Source: Pseudomonas sp. 8Z (GTDB taxonomy: Bacteria; Pseudomonadota; Gammaproteobacteria; Pseudomonadales; Pseudomonadaceae). From it: DNA of 64,000 bases. The notes beneath the pieces were generated by a model. It saw only the letters and a program-made list of their open reading frames with translations, was not told the DNA's origin and did not search any database. The stretch covers positions 279,079 through 343,078 of the forward strand of contig NZ_LR733826.1 in NCBI RefSeq assembly GCF_902506535.1, given 5' to 3'. Every line of letters begins with the position of its first letter. Position 1 is the stretch's first letter. The position numbers and the translations under genes are program-made. Shown here piece by piece: positions 45,924-54,638 of this stretch.

Positions 45924-47284
45924 GCCTGCTTGTGCAAACCCTCAGCATCCGCGAACAACAGAGCATCCTCGACGCCGTCGAGTGCATCGAGGCTGGCGCC
46001 CTGCAGATCGCCTTCGTGGTGGACGAGCACATGCGGCTGCTGGGGGTGGTGACCAACGGTGACGTGCGCCGCCATTTGCTGCAGGGTGGCAAGACGGACG
46101 AGGCGGTGACCGCCTGCATGAACGAGGAGTTTCGCTCGGTGCAGGCCGGCGTGCCGCGTGAAGACCTGCTCAAGGCATTCGACCTGGGCTACATCGCCCT
46201 GCCGGGGCTGGACGAGCAAGGTCGCTTGGTTGAGGTGTACACCCGACAGATGGCCGCCAGCGCCGAGGTGCCCGTACTGGCGCGAGCTCGCGCACCCGTG
46301 CGGATGAGCTTCTGCGGCGGCGGTGCCGATCTCACCTATTTTTTCATCGATCACTCCGCGGCGGTGCTCAGTTGCACCGTGGGCCTGTATGCTCATGCCA
46401 CCTTGATCCCGCGTGACGATGGGGGCATCAGCATCTTCGCTGAAGACCTGAAACGCGAAGAGCATTACAGCTCCCTGGCCGAGTTGCTGGCCGCGCCGGA
46501 GAAGAGCCTGCTGGCCACCATCGTCGCGGTGATCAAGCCCAAGTACGGCTTCGACCTCTACCTGCGTTCGGACTTTCCCGTAGGGTCGGGTTTGGGCGGC
46601 TCATCGGCCGCCACCACCGCGACCATCGCCGTGTTCAACGAGCTGCGTCAGGATCGCTGGAACACCTACGAAATCGCCGAGCTGGCGTTCCAGGCCGAGC
46701 GCCTGTGTTTCGGTATCGCCGGTGGTTGGCAGGATCAGTACGCCTCGGCTTTCGGCGGGTTCAACCTGATCGAGTTCGAGAACCAGCGCAATCTCGTGCA
46801 CCCGATTCGTCTGGAAGACGCCATCCGCAATGAGCTGGAGTCCTGCCTGGTGCTGTGCGACACCGGCATCTCCCATGACTCCGGGCGCCTGCACGAACTG
46901 CAGCGCGAGGAAATCGAGGCCGAGCTGTCGCAAACCGAACTGCTCAGCGCCAGTGTCACCCTGTGTCGGCGCATGCACCACTTCCTTATCCGGGGCGAGC
47001 TGAAGGCGTTCGGTACCTGCCTGGATGAAGCCTGGCAGTTGAAAAAGCGCTTCTCCTCGGCCATCAGCGATGGTCGGCTTGATGACATCTATGCGGCCGC
47101 CCTGGCTGCCGGAGCCTGCGGCGGCAAGCTGCTGGGCGCTGGCGGCGGCGGCTTTTTCCTGTTTTACGTCCAGCCCCAGCACCGCCAGCGTGTGATCAAC
47201 GCCGTCGGCGCGCTGGGCTGTCAGACCCAGAACTTCCGCTTCGAATCGAGCGGCGTGACCTCATGGCGAACGAAAATCCAATGA
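45920..47284 (+). CDS. CBS-domain / GHMP sugar kinase fusion
   Basis: 454 residues. Residues about 1-115 form a CBS pair of the kind found at the N-terminus of PtmE/LegF-type nucleotidyltransferases (LLGVVTNGDVRRHLLQGG). Residues 122-454 form a GHMP kinase resembling D-glycero-D-manno-heptose 7-phosphate kinase HddA. The substrate start APVRMSFCGGGADL is at 125-138, the ATP loop PVGSGLGGSSA at 220-230 and the C-terminal GKLLGAGGGGFFLF is intact. The CBS part may sense a nucleotide and gate the kinase. It is overlapped at both ends by neighbours, so it belongs to the rfbFGH transcript. Confidence 0.85.
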   Translation: MSLLVQTLSIREQQSILDAVECIEAGALQIAFVVDEHMRLLGVVTNGDVRRHLLQGGKTDEAVTACMNEEFRSVQAGVPREDLLKAFDLGYIALPGLDEQGRLVEVYTRQMAASAEVPVLARARAPVRMSFCGGGADLTYFFIDHSAAVLSCTVGLYAHATLIPRDDGGISIFAEDLKREEHYSSLAELLAAPEKSLLATIVAVIKPKYGFDLYLRSDFPVGSGLGGSSAATTATIAVFNELRQDRWNTYEIAELAFQAERLCFGIAGGWQDQYASAFGGFNLIEFENQRNLVHPIRLEDAIRNELESCLVLCDTGISHDSGRLHELQREEIEAELSQTELLSASVTLCRRMHHFLIRGELKAFGTCLDEAWQLKKRFSSAISDGRLDDIYAAALAAGACGGKLLGAGGGGFFLFYVQPQHRQRVINAVGALGCQTQNFRFESSGVTSWRTKIQ

Positions 47285-49179
47285 CCCCATTTCATATCGA
47301 CGGCTTCGCGCTTGGCGGCGAGCGCGTCTACGTCATCGCCGAAGTCGGCAACAATCACAACGGCTCGCTGGAACTGGCGCGGCAACTGGTCGACGCGGCT
47401 ATCGAGGCCGGTGCCGATTGCGTCAAGTTTCAACTGCGCAACCGCGACGCTCTGTACCGCCGCAAGGCCGATGGCTCGCGCGCCGAGGATCTGGGCGTCG
47501 AGTACATTCAGGACTTGCTGGACAAGGTGGAACTCAGCCTCGACGAGCACCGCGAGGTGCGCGCCTATTGCGCGCAGAAGGGCATCACTTACCTGTGCAC
47601 GCCCTGGGACGAGCCCAGTGTCGATGCGCTGGCCAGCTTCGATGTGGCGGCGCTGAAGATCGCTTCGGCGGATCTGTGCAACCCCTACCTGATCACCAAG
47701 GCGGCCAGCCTGGGCAAGCCGCTGATCCTGTCTACGGGTATGTCCTTCGAGCACGAGATCGTGCGCGCCATCGAGCAGCTCAAGGCACTCGGCACGCCGT
47801 TCGCCCTGTTGCATTGCAACAGCGCCTATCCGGCGCCCGAGTCGGATATCCAGCTTGGCTATCTGCGGCGCTTGCAGGAACTACACGGCTTGATCGGCTA
47901 CTCCGGGCATGAGCGTGGCATCGCCATCACCCTCGGTGCGGTGGCGCTGGGCGCCAAACTGGTGGAGCGCCACATTACGCTGGATCGCGGCATGGAAGGG
48001 CCGGATCACCTGGCCAGCCTGGAGCCGGGCGAGTTCCGCCAACTGGTCGACGGTATCCGTCAACTGGAGCTGGCCTTGCCCTGGCAAGGGCCAGGGCGGC
48101 ATGCCAGCCAGGGCGAGTTGCTCAACCGCGAAAACCTCGGCAAGAGCGTGATTGCCGCCTGTGACATTGCCCGTGGCACCGTCATGGAGGCGTCGATGCT
48201 GCGTATCGCCAGCCCCGGCCAGGGTTTGCCGCCGTATCGCTTGCCGGAGTTACTGGGCAAGCCGGCTGGGCGCGATATCGCCCTGGGCGATTTTCTTTTC
48301 GACAGCGACCTGAGCGAACAGGCCCAGGAGCAGCGCTTGGCGTTCGAACTGCCGATTCGCTGGGGCGTGCCGGTGCGCTATCACGACTTCCTCGATTACC
48401 GTCGGCGGATCAGCCCGGATCTGTTCGAGTTCCACCTGTCCTATCGTGACCTCAGCCTCAAGCCGCAGCCGTTTCTCGCCGAGGTCGACTGTTCGCGCCT
48501 GGTGGTGCACGCGCCGGAGCTATTCGAGAACAGCGAGCTGCTGGATCTGGCCTCGGACGACCTGGCCTATCGCCAGCGCTCGATCGACAACCTGCAGCGC
48601 GTAGTGGATGCCACGCTACAGATCGGCGAGTTCTTTCCCAATGCCGATGCACGGCTGATCGTCGCCAATATCGGTGGCTTCTCCGCCGATGAGCCACGCC
48701 CGCTGACCATGCGCCCTGAACTCTACGAGCGCTTCCACGAAGCCTGCCGCCAGGTGGACTTCGCCGGCACCGAACTGATCCCGCAGAACATGGCGCCGTT
48801 TCCCTGGCACTTCGGCGGTCAGCGCCACCAGAACATCTTCATGATGCCCGAGGAACTGGCCGCCCAAGCGCGTGAGCACGGCCTGCGCCTATGCCTGGAT
48901 CTGTCGCACCTGCAAATGACCTGCTTCCACTTTGGCATCGATTTCCAGCAAGCGCTGGCCCTGCTGCTGCCGCACTCGGCGCACCTGCATGTGGCCGATG
49001 CCAAGGGCACCAACGGTGAAGGCGTGCTGATGGGCACCGGCGACATCGACTGGCCAGCCACCTGGGCGCAGATTCGCCAGCACCCCGAGGTGAGCTTCAT
49101 CCCCGAGGTTTGGCAGGGACACAAGGATCATGGCGCCGGCTTTTGGTCAGCGCTGCAATTTCTGACCCGGCTCGCTTGA
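47281..49179 (+). CDS. NeuB-type synthase / SAF / TIM-barrel isomerase fusion
   Basis: 632 residues from ATG 47281, which overlaps the kinase stop as ATGA; an ATG at 47263 is the alternative. Residues about 10-265 are a NeuB-type PEP-condensing TIM barrel (IAEVGNNHNGSLELA, ADCVKFQ, LSTGMS, LHCNSAYPAP, GYSGHERG, ERHITLDRGMEGPDH). Residues about 270-335 are a SAF/antifreeze-like domain. Residues about 350-632 are a xylose-isomerase-like barrel (LVVHAPELFE, NIGGFSADEP, LCLDLSHLQM, LHVADAKGTNGEGV). Family knowledge predicts condensation of phosphoenolpyruvate with a hexosamine- or hexose-type sugar; the third domain may make its acceptor. No CMP-nonulosonate synthetase is visible nearby. Confidence 0.88.
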   Translation: MTPFHIDGFALGGERVYVIAEVGNNHNGSLELARQLVDAAIEAGADCVKFQLRNRDALYRRKADGSRAEDLGVEYIQDLLDKVELSLDEHREVRAYCAQKGITYLCTPWDEPSVDALASFDVAALKIASADLCNPYLITKAASLGKPLILSTGMSFEHEIVRAIEQLKALGTPFALLHCNSAYPAPESDIQLGYLRRLQELHGLIGYSGHERGIAITLGAVALGAKLVERHITLDRGMEGPDHLASLEPGEFRQLVDGIRQLELALPWQGPGRHASQGELLNRENLGKSVIAACDIARGTVMEASMLRIASPGQGLPPYRLPELLGKPAGRDIALGDFLFDSDLSEQAQEQRLAFELPIRWGVPVRYHDFLDYRRRISPDLFEFHLSYRDLSLKPQPFLAEVDCSRLVVHAPELFENSELLDLASDDLAYRQRSIDNLQRVVDATLQIGEFFPNADARLIVANIGGFSADEPRPLTMRPELYERFHEACRQVDFAGTELIPQNMAPFPWHFGGQRHQNIFMMPEELAAQAREHGLRLCLDLSHLQMTCFHFGIDFQQALALLLPHSAHLHVADAKGTNGEGVLMGTGDIDWPATWAQIRQHPEVSFIPEVWQGHKDHGAGFWSALQFLTRLA

Positions 49180-49204
49180 GCGCCGGTTTCGAGAGGTATT
49201 GAAC

Positions 49205-50998
49205 GTGACACAAACTATCCGCGTAGCGGATTACATCATGGAGCGCCTGGCGCAGTTGGGCGTTGGGCAGGTCTACTTCTTGCCGGGTGGTGGCGCGATG
49301 CACCTCAATGACGCTCTGGGGCGTCATCCTGATTTGCAACCAGTGCTGTGCCTGCATGAGCAGGCGGCGGCCATTGCCGCAGAAGCTGCGGGCAAACTCA
49401 CAGGTGGTCCTGCCGCCTGCATGACCACCTGTGGCCCCGGGGCGACCAATACGGTTACAGCGGTGCTAGGGGCCTGGCTTGACTCTACTCCGGTTTTTTT
49501 CGTGTCCGGTCAGGTCAAGAGCGCTGACCTTAAAACCGGCACTGGTCTGCGCATGCTGGGCGTGCAAGAGGCTGACATCGTTTCGATCGTTGAGCCGATC
49601 ACCAAGGCTGCTGTTACCTTGACTGATCCCGACGCAGTAGCTGAGGTTTTCGATCAGCTCGAACATGCTGCGCTCAGCGGCCGTCGTGGTCCGGTGTGGC
49701 TGGACGTACCGCTGGATGTGCAAGCTGCACAGGTCGACCCTACTCAGTTGCGTCGCGCCCGGCTCCCAGCCGCTAGCGAACCTGTGGCGTTGGCTGAGCC
49801 GGTAGCGCGCACCTTGGCGCTACTGAAGTCTGCAAAGCGCCCTGGCATCATTGCAGGCAACGGTATTCGTATGGCCGGTGCGGTAGACGCTTTTCGTCGA
49901 CTGGCCGAGCGCGCGGGTGTGCCGGTTATGCCTACTTGGCTGGCAATGGATCTGATCGAAGATGATCACCCGCTGTATGGTGGTCGACCGGGAGGCATCG
50001 CCCCGCGTTGGGCCAATTTCACCTTGCAGAACTGCGATCTGCTGATCGTCCTTGGCTCGCGTCTGGATATGGCGCTGACCGCATACAACCACGCTCATTT
50101 TGCTCCCCATGCAAAAAAAGTGGTGGTGGACATCGATCCGGCTGAGATCGCCAAATTGCAGATGCCGATAGAGGTCTCGGTAACTGCCGACGTGCGTTAC
50201 TTTATCGAGGCGCTGGACAAGAAGATCGCTGCCGATTCTCTGCCGGATTATTCCGCTTGGATAGCTAAGATCGCTGCCTGGCGCAAACGCTATCCCTTGC
50301 TGTTGCCCGAGCATGCTGATGATAGCCAGGGCGTGAGCATGTACCACTTCACGGATCGGCTCTCTGAACTGCTGGTGGAGGGTGATGTGATCGCCCCATG
50401 TAGTTCGGGTTTCGCGGCAGAGTTGTTTCTGCTCAACCTGCGGATCAAGAAGGGGCAGCGCTGCTTCCACAATCGCGGTACGGGATCGATGGGCTTTGGG
50501 ATTCCCTCGGCCATCGGTGCTTGTCTTGCCTCGGGGCGTAGGCAGACGCTCTGCGTAGAGGGTGATGGTGGCCTGCAGATGAATATTCAGGAGCTTGCGA
50601 CGTTGGCGGCGCTTGAGCTTCCGGTCAAATGCTTCGTCATCAACAATCAGGGCTATGCCTCCATAAGGGTTTCGCAGAGCGCGCACTTCAAGTTGTTGGT
50701 GGGGGCTGATTCCAGTAGCGGTCTACGCCTGCCCGATTTGCGCTCGCTTTGCGCAGCCTACGGTATCGGCTATGCCCGCATAGAGTCGCATAAGGGGCTG
50801 GATGACAGCTTGCTCGACGTGCTTGGCCGCCAGGGGCCGGTGCTCTGCGAGGTCATGGTGCAGGTTGAGGAACCGCGAATCCCTCGCGTGATGACGCGCA
50901 TCAATGAGCAAGGCAAACCAGAGTCCGGGGCGCTTGAGGATCTGTACCCCTTCCTGCCGAGGGATGAGTTGGCTGAACACTGGCCGCTATCTTCCTGA
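49205..50998 (+). CDS. ThDP-dependent carboligase, acetolactate synthase/YerE-like
   Basis: 597 residues. It has three-domain acetolactate-synthase architecture: Pyr domain with ThDP-activating E52 (CLHEQAAAIAAE), GPGATNTV and the PITKA stretch, central DHS-like domain about 195-330, and PP domain with the GDGG...NN metal motif near 453-480. In a cluster with RfbF/G/H the closest precedent is YerE, which adds a two-carbon unit from pyruvate to CDP-3,6-dideoxy-4-ketohexose in yersiniose synthesis. A housekeeping IlvB role is unlikely here, as no IlvN is present. GTG at 49205 has AGAGG 8 bases upstream; a TTG at 49199 is too close to it. Codon use is less G/C-rich than in the preceding genes. 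Confidence 0.8.
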   Translation: MTQTIRVADYIMERLAQLGVGQVYFLPGGGAMHLNDALGRHPDLQPVLCLHEQAAAIAAEAAGKLTGGPAACMTTCGPGATNTVTAVLGAWLDSTPVFFVSGQVKSADLKTGTGLRMLGVQEADIVSIVEPITKAAVTLTDPDAVAEVFDQLEHAALSGRRGPVWLDVPLDVQAAQVDPTQLRRARLPAASEPVALAEPVARTLALLKSAKRPGIIAGNGIRMAGAVDAFRRLAERAGVPVMPTWLAMDLIEDDHPLYGGRPGGIAPRWANFTLQNCDLLIVLGSRLDMALTAYNHAHFAPHAKKVVVDIDPAEIAKLQMPIEVSVTADVRYFIEALDKKIAADSLPDYSAWIAKIAAWRKRYPLLLPEHADDSQGVSMYHFTDRLSELLVEGDVIAPCSSGFAAELFLLNLRIKKGQRCFHNRGTGSMGFGIPSAIGACLASGRRQTLCVEGDGGLQMNIQELATLAALELPVKCFVINNQGYASIRVSQSAHFKLLVGADSSSGLRLPDLRSLCAAYGIGYARIESHKGLDDSLLDVLGRQGPVLCEVMVQVEEPRIPRVMTRINEQGKPESGALEDLYPFLPRDELAEHWPLSS

Positions 50999-51041
50999 TG
51001 GGATACCCGATGACCTTATTCATTTTTCGAGTTGAGTGGCC

Positions 51042-51791
51042 ATGAGCGTTCTTGATTCATTCAGGCTCGATGGGCGAGTGGCGTTGGTCACAGGTGCATC
51101 GCGCGGCATCGGCTGTGCGATTGCGCAGGGCCTTAGTGAGGCTGGTGCCACTGTCTATGGTATGGGTCGATCCAGAGAAACCGAAGCGCAAGCAGGCATA
51201 TTCCAGTATCGCCAATGCGATGTTCTGGATAGGGAGCGCCTCTCGCACATGTTGGCCGAGCTGGTTGAGACGCACGGCCGGTTGGACATCCTGGTCAATG
51301 CAGCGGGTATCACCATGCCTGATCAGATGGAGGCAGACCCGTTTACGACGTTTCAGCGCACGCTTGATCTGAACCTGACGGCGGCGTTCGCGTGTAGCCA
51401 TCTGGTGCTGCCTTACATGCTGTCAGGCGGTTATGGCTCGATCATCAATGTCACCAGTATCGGCGCCGCCCTGGGCTTTCCCGGTAATCCAGGGTACGTC
51501 GCCTCCAAGGGGGGGCTTGCGGCGATGACTCGCGCTCTGGCGAGAGATTACGGTGGTAAAGGGATTCGAGTGAACAACATCGTTCCGGGTTACATACATA
51601 CGGCAATGACGCATACCAGCTATTCGACTCCCGAGCTGCATGCCGCACGTGCGGAACGCACGATGCTGGGCCGTTGGGGTTCTACAGCGGAGTTGTGTGG
51701 CGCTGCCGTGTTTCTGGCCTCAGCCGCAAGCAGCTATGTGACGGGGACGGATCTGGTGGTCGATGGCGGCTGGTCGGCCAAGGGGTTGTGA
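51042..51791 (+). CDS. Short-chain dehydrogenase/reductase
   Basis: 249 residues, classical SDR. NAD(P)-binding TGASRGIG, NAAG, and catalytic Ser-Tyr-Lys (NVTSIG; YVASK). The C-terminal YVTGTDLVVDGGWSAKGL is FabG-like, but context points to a sugar or side-chain reductase; reduction of the keto group left by the ThDP carboligase (a YerF-like role) is one possibility. The TIM-barrel gene begins in its stop codon. Confidence 0.82.
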   Translation: MSVLDSFRLDGRVALVTGASRGIGCAIAQGLSEAGATVYGMGRSRETEAQAGIFQYRQCDVLDRERLSHMLAELVETHGRLDILVNAAGITMPDQMEADPFTTFQRTLDLNLTAAFACSHLVLPYMLSGGYGSIINVTSIGAALGFPGNPGYVASKGGLAAMTRALARDYGGKGIRVNNIVPGYIHTAMTHTSYSTPELHAARAERTMLGRWGSTAELCGAAVFLASAASSYVTGTDLVVDGGWSAKGL

Positions 51792-52621
51792 TGGATATTG
51801 GGTTTATGCAAGGTCGTCTGTGTGATCGGGTCGACGGCAAAATACAGGCCTTCCCGTGGCTCAACTGGGAAAAAGAGTTTCCTCTGGCGCAGCAACTGGG
51901 CATGTCACTCATGGAGTGGACGCTGGATCAGGAACGTTTGTACGAGAACCCATTGATGACTGTGCCTGGCCGTCAGCGGATTCGTGAGCTGTCGTTGCAG
52001 CATGGTGTCCGGGTACTGTCCCTCACCGGGGATTGCTTTATGCAGGCACCATTTTTCAAAGCCTCGGGCGCGGTGCGAGAAGAACTGCTGCGAGATTTGC
52101 ACGCCATCGTGCAAGCGTGCGCCGATCTGGGCATGCGTTATTTGCTGATCCCTCTCGTGGACAACGGCTCGCTGACTTCGGCTGCCGAGGAAGATGCTTT
52201 GCTCGATGGGTTGCTCCCTTTACGCGAACGGCTGATCGTCGCGAAGCTGAAAATCGTCTTCGAGTCGGATTTCGAGCCTGAGCGCCTGGCCCGTTTTATC
52301 GCGCGCTTCCCCGAGGATGCCTTTGGTCTTAATTACGACATTGGCAACAGCGCCGCACTGGGTTACTCGGCGTCGCAAGAAATCGCCAGTTACGGTCACC
52401 GCATCGATAACGTGCATGTCAAAGACCGTGTCCTGGGCGGTACGACCGTACCGTTGGGTACTGGTAATGCGAACTTCCCGGAAGTTTTCCGGGCTCTCCA
52501 TGCCGTGGGATATGGTGGTGATTTCATCCTGCAGACGGCGCGTGCGGACGCAGATCATGTCGGCGCGATCGACCGTTATCGCGCCATGACGCTTGCCTGG
52601 TGGCGTGACAATGGATCTTGA
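51791..52621 (+). CDS. TIM-barrel sugar isomerase/epimerase
   Basis: 276 residues, xylose-isomerase-like TIM barrel (AP_endonuc_2). Metal-site candidates are IVFESDFEPE, FGLNYDIGNSAALG, NVHVKDRVLGG and the C-terminal DFILQTARA. The N-terminus MDIGFMQGRLCD is typical of proteins found in polysaccharide clusters. The substrate is unknown. It is translationally coupled on both sides (start in the previous stop, end overlapping the next start by 11 bases). Confidence 0.8.
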   Translation: MDIGFMQGRLCDRVDGKIQAFPWLNWEKEFPLAQQLGMSLMEWTLDQERLYENPLMTVPGRQRIRELSLQHGVRVLSLTGDCFMQAPFFKASGAVREELLRDLHAIVQACADLGMRYLLIPLVDNGSLTSAAEEDALLDGLLPLRERLIVAKLKIVFESDFEPERLARFIARFPEDAFGLNYDIGNSAALGYSASQEIASYGHRIDNVHVKDRVLGGTTVPLGTGNANFPEVFRALHAVGYGGDFILQTARADADHVGAIDRYRAMTLAWWRDNGS

Positions 52622-53363
52622 ACTGACAGGTAAAGTCGCACTGGTTACCGGCTCGTCATCCGGCATCGGTTTTGCGATAGCGCAGCAGCTTGCTCTTGAG
52701 GGTTGCCATGTCGTGCTCAACGGGCGTAATCCCGAGCGCTTGCAGGCTGCACAAACGCAAATTGTCGGCTCCAGCAGCGTACTCGCTGATGTGCGTGACC
52801 CAGATGCCTGTCAGGCGCTGGTGCAGCGAGTGCTTGAGCAGCATGGGCGACTCGATGTGCTGGTCTGCAACGTCGGCAGTGGTGCCTCCGTGCCGCCAGG
52901 TAAGGAAACTCCTGCGGAATGGCATCGGGTTCTGGAGCTCAATCTCTATTCCACAACGCAGGCAGTATGGGCTGCGACTGATGCGTTGGTGGCAAGTCGC
53001 GGCAATGTCATCTGCATCTCTTCGATCTGCGGCATCGAGGCGCTTGGCTGTCCGCTGGCCTATGCGGCGGCTAAGGCTGCGGTGGAAAGCTTCGTGCGCA
53101 ATTCCGCACGCTCGCTTGGCAAGCATGGCGTGCGTATCAACAGTATTGCGCCGGGTAACATCTTGTTCGAAGGCTCCGTGTGGGAGCGTAAGCTCAAGGA
53201 AGACAGTGATGCCGTGCAGGCGATGTTGCAGCGTGAGGTAGCACTGGCTCGTCTGGGCTCTACCAAGGATGTTGCGCAGCTCACCGCCTATTTGGCTTCC
53301 CCATTGGGGGGATTCATCACCGGTGCTACCTATGTAGTTGATGGAGGTCAGTTGAGATCATGA
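52611..53363 (+). CDS. Short-chain dehydrogenase/reductase
   Basis: 250 residues, classical SDR with TGSSSGIG cofactor loop, NVGSG and ISSICG...YAAAK catalytic residues. It ends FITGATYVVDGGQLRS. The usual NNAG is CNVG, common in this subgroup. Probably reduces or oxidises a sugar intermediate of the island. It overlaps the TIM-barrel gene upstream and the PtmA-like gene downstream (ATGA). Confidence 0.82.
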   Translation: MDLELTGKVALVTGSSSGIGFAIAQQLALEGCHVVLNGRNPERLQAAQTQIVGSSSVLADVRDPDACQALVQRVLEQHGRLDVLVCNVGSGASVPPGKETPAEWHRVLELNLYSTTQAVWAATDALVASRGNVICISSICGIEALGCPLAYAAAKAAVESFVRNSARSLGKHGVRINSIAPGNILFEGSVWERKLKEDSDAVQAMLQREVALARLGSTKDVAQLTAYLASPLGGFITGATYVVDGGQLRS

Positions 53364-54202
53364 ATGGAGCAGCGCTTACCCTGCCCAAGATGTTCGATTT
53401 ACGCGGTCGCGTGGCTGTCATCACTGGCGGCGCTGGCTTGTTGGGTTACCAGCATGCCGCGACCATTGCCGGGCTCGGTGGTTTGCCGGTGCTACTGGAC
53501 ATCAATGCTCAAGGTCTGGCGAGCAACGCCGCCAGGTTGGCCGAGGAAACCGGCTGCCAGGTTCCGACCTACGTGGCGGACATCACCGATCTGAACGCCC
53601 TCGAAGCGGTGGGGCAGGCATTACTGGCCCTGCATGGTCAGGTCGATATCCTGATCAATAACGCCGCGCGCAACCCCAAGGTGGAGAGCGCTGGTGATAA
53701 GGACTTTTCCCGTCTGGAGCACTTCCCCTGGGAGCAATGGCAGCTTGACCTGAACGTCGGCCTCGGCGGTGCGTTCAACTGCGCCAAGGTCTTCGGCGCG
53801 CAGATGGCGCGGCAGGGTGGTGGGGTGATCGTCAACATCGCCTCCGACCTCGGTGTCATCGCGCCGGATCAGCGTCTGTACCGAGTGGATGGCCGTGAGG
53901 CCGACCAGCAGCCGGTCAAACCGGTGACTTACTCGGTGGTCAAGCATGGCCTGATCGGCCTGACCAAGTACCTGGCCACCTACTGGTGCGAACAGGGCGT
54001 ACGCTGCAATGCGCTCTCGCCTGGCGGCGTTTATGCCGGGCAGAACGATGTGTTCGTCAGCAAGCTGACGCAACTGATTCCGCTGGGTCGCATGGCCGCG
54101 GCCGATGAGTACCGGGGCGCCATTGCCTTTCTGTGCTCGGATGCTTCCGCCTACATGAACGGCGCCAATTTGGTGATTGATGGAGGGCGTAGCACATGGT
54201 GA
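53360..54202 (+). CDS. PtmA-like short-chain dehydrogenase of flagellin glycan synthesis
   Basis: 280 residues, classical SDR with TGGAGLLG, NNAARNP, NIASDLG and YSVVKHGLIG (YxxxK). The sequence pattern (FDLRGRVAVITGGAGLLG; ADEYRGAIAFLCSDASAYMNG) resembles PtmA of Campylobacter, named after its role in flagellin post-translational modification. Base and codon use are more G/C-rich than the two preceding SDR genes, like the rfb block. The last codons overlap the start of a decayed frame. Confidence 0.82.
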   Translation: MNGAALTLPKMFDLRGRVAVITGGAGLLGYQHAATIAGLGGLPVLLDINAQGLASNAARLAEETGCQVPTYVADITDLNALEAVGQALLALHGQVDILINNAARNPKVESAGDKDFSRLEHFPWEQWQLDLNVGLGGAFNCAKVFGAQMARQGGGVIVNIASDLGVIAPDQRLYRVDGREADQQPVKPVTYSVVKHGLIGLTKYLATYWCEQGVRCNALSPGGVYAGQNDVFVSKLTQLIPLGRMAAADEYRGAIAFLCSDASAYMNGANLVIDGGRSTW

Positions 54203-54638
54203 CCGTATGTTCGCTCACCAGTGCCGAACAACCGGAGCCTAGTGGCAGTCTCGAAGGTGCCTATATGGCAACTGATGATCCTCTCGGGGGCTGGGGTTCG
54301 TTTTATGTGGTATGCGGGGAAAGGTTGGCGGGAGGATGGGTATGTGATTGCCTGGCGGCTCGCGGTCAGCCCTTGGATGCTTTTCTTGATCGAGATGATG
54401 CAATGCCAGATTTTGCAGGCAACTTCATCAAGATGAATATCGACGGTGAAGAGCCTGCAGCACTAAGGGGACGGAGATTCTTATGAGCGCACACCGCCCC
54501 TGTCTGACAAGCAGTATCAATCACCGTGCAGGGCATCCATGGGAGATAGTTGAGCCTGACCTGGATTATCGGTTTTACCTGCGCTGTTACGCGCTAATAA
54601 GTTTTGACCAAGCACTGTATGCAACGAGTGAAGCATAG
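54196..54638 (+). pseudogene. Decayed FkbM-type methyltransferase (C-terminal remnant)
   Basis: Two frames together read as the end of an FkbM-family SAM methyltransferase. In the first (to 54486), PLDAFLD...FIKMNIDGEEPAALRG matches the usual IKMDIEGAE motif. In the second (54483-54638), INHRAGHPWEIVEPDLDYRFYLRCYALISFDQALYA matches the terminal segment; it is cited as residues 12-47 of that frame. A -1 shift near 54483 and the loss of the N-terminal SAM-binding half make it non-functional. It probably once methylated a sugar of the glycan. Confidence 0.65.

Noticed and set aside
49205..50998. Reading the ThDP enzyme as the housekeeping acetolactate synthase IlvB
   Set aside because: No small subunit (IlvN) or ilvC nearby and the gene is embedded in a sugar-nucleotide operon; a biosynthetic carboligase role is more likely, though not proven.
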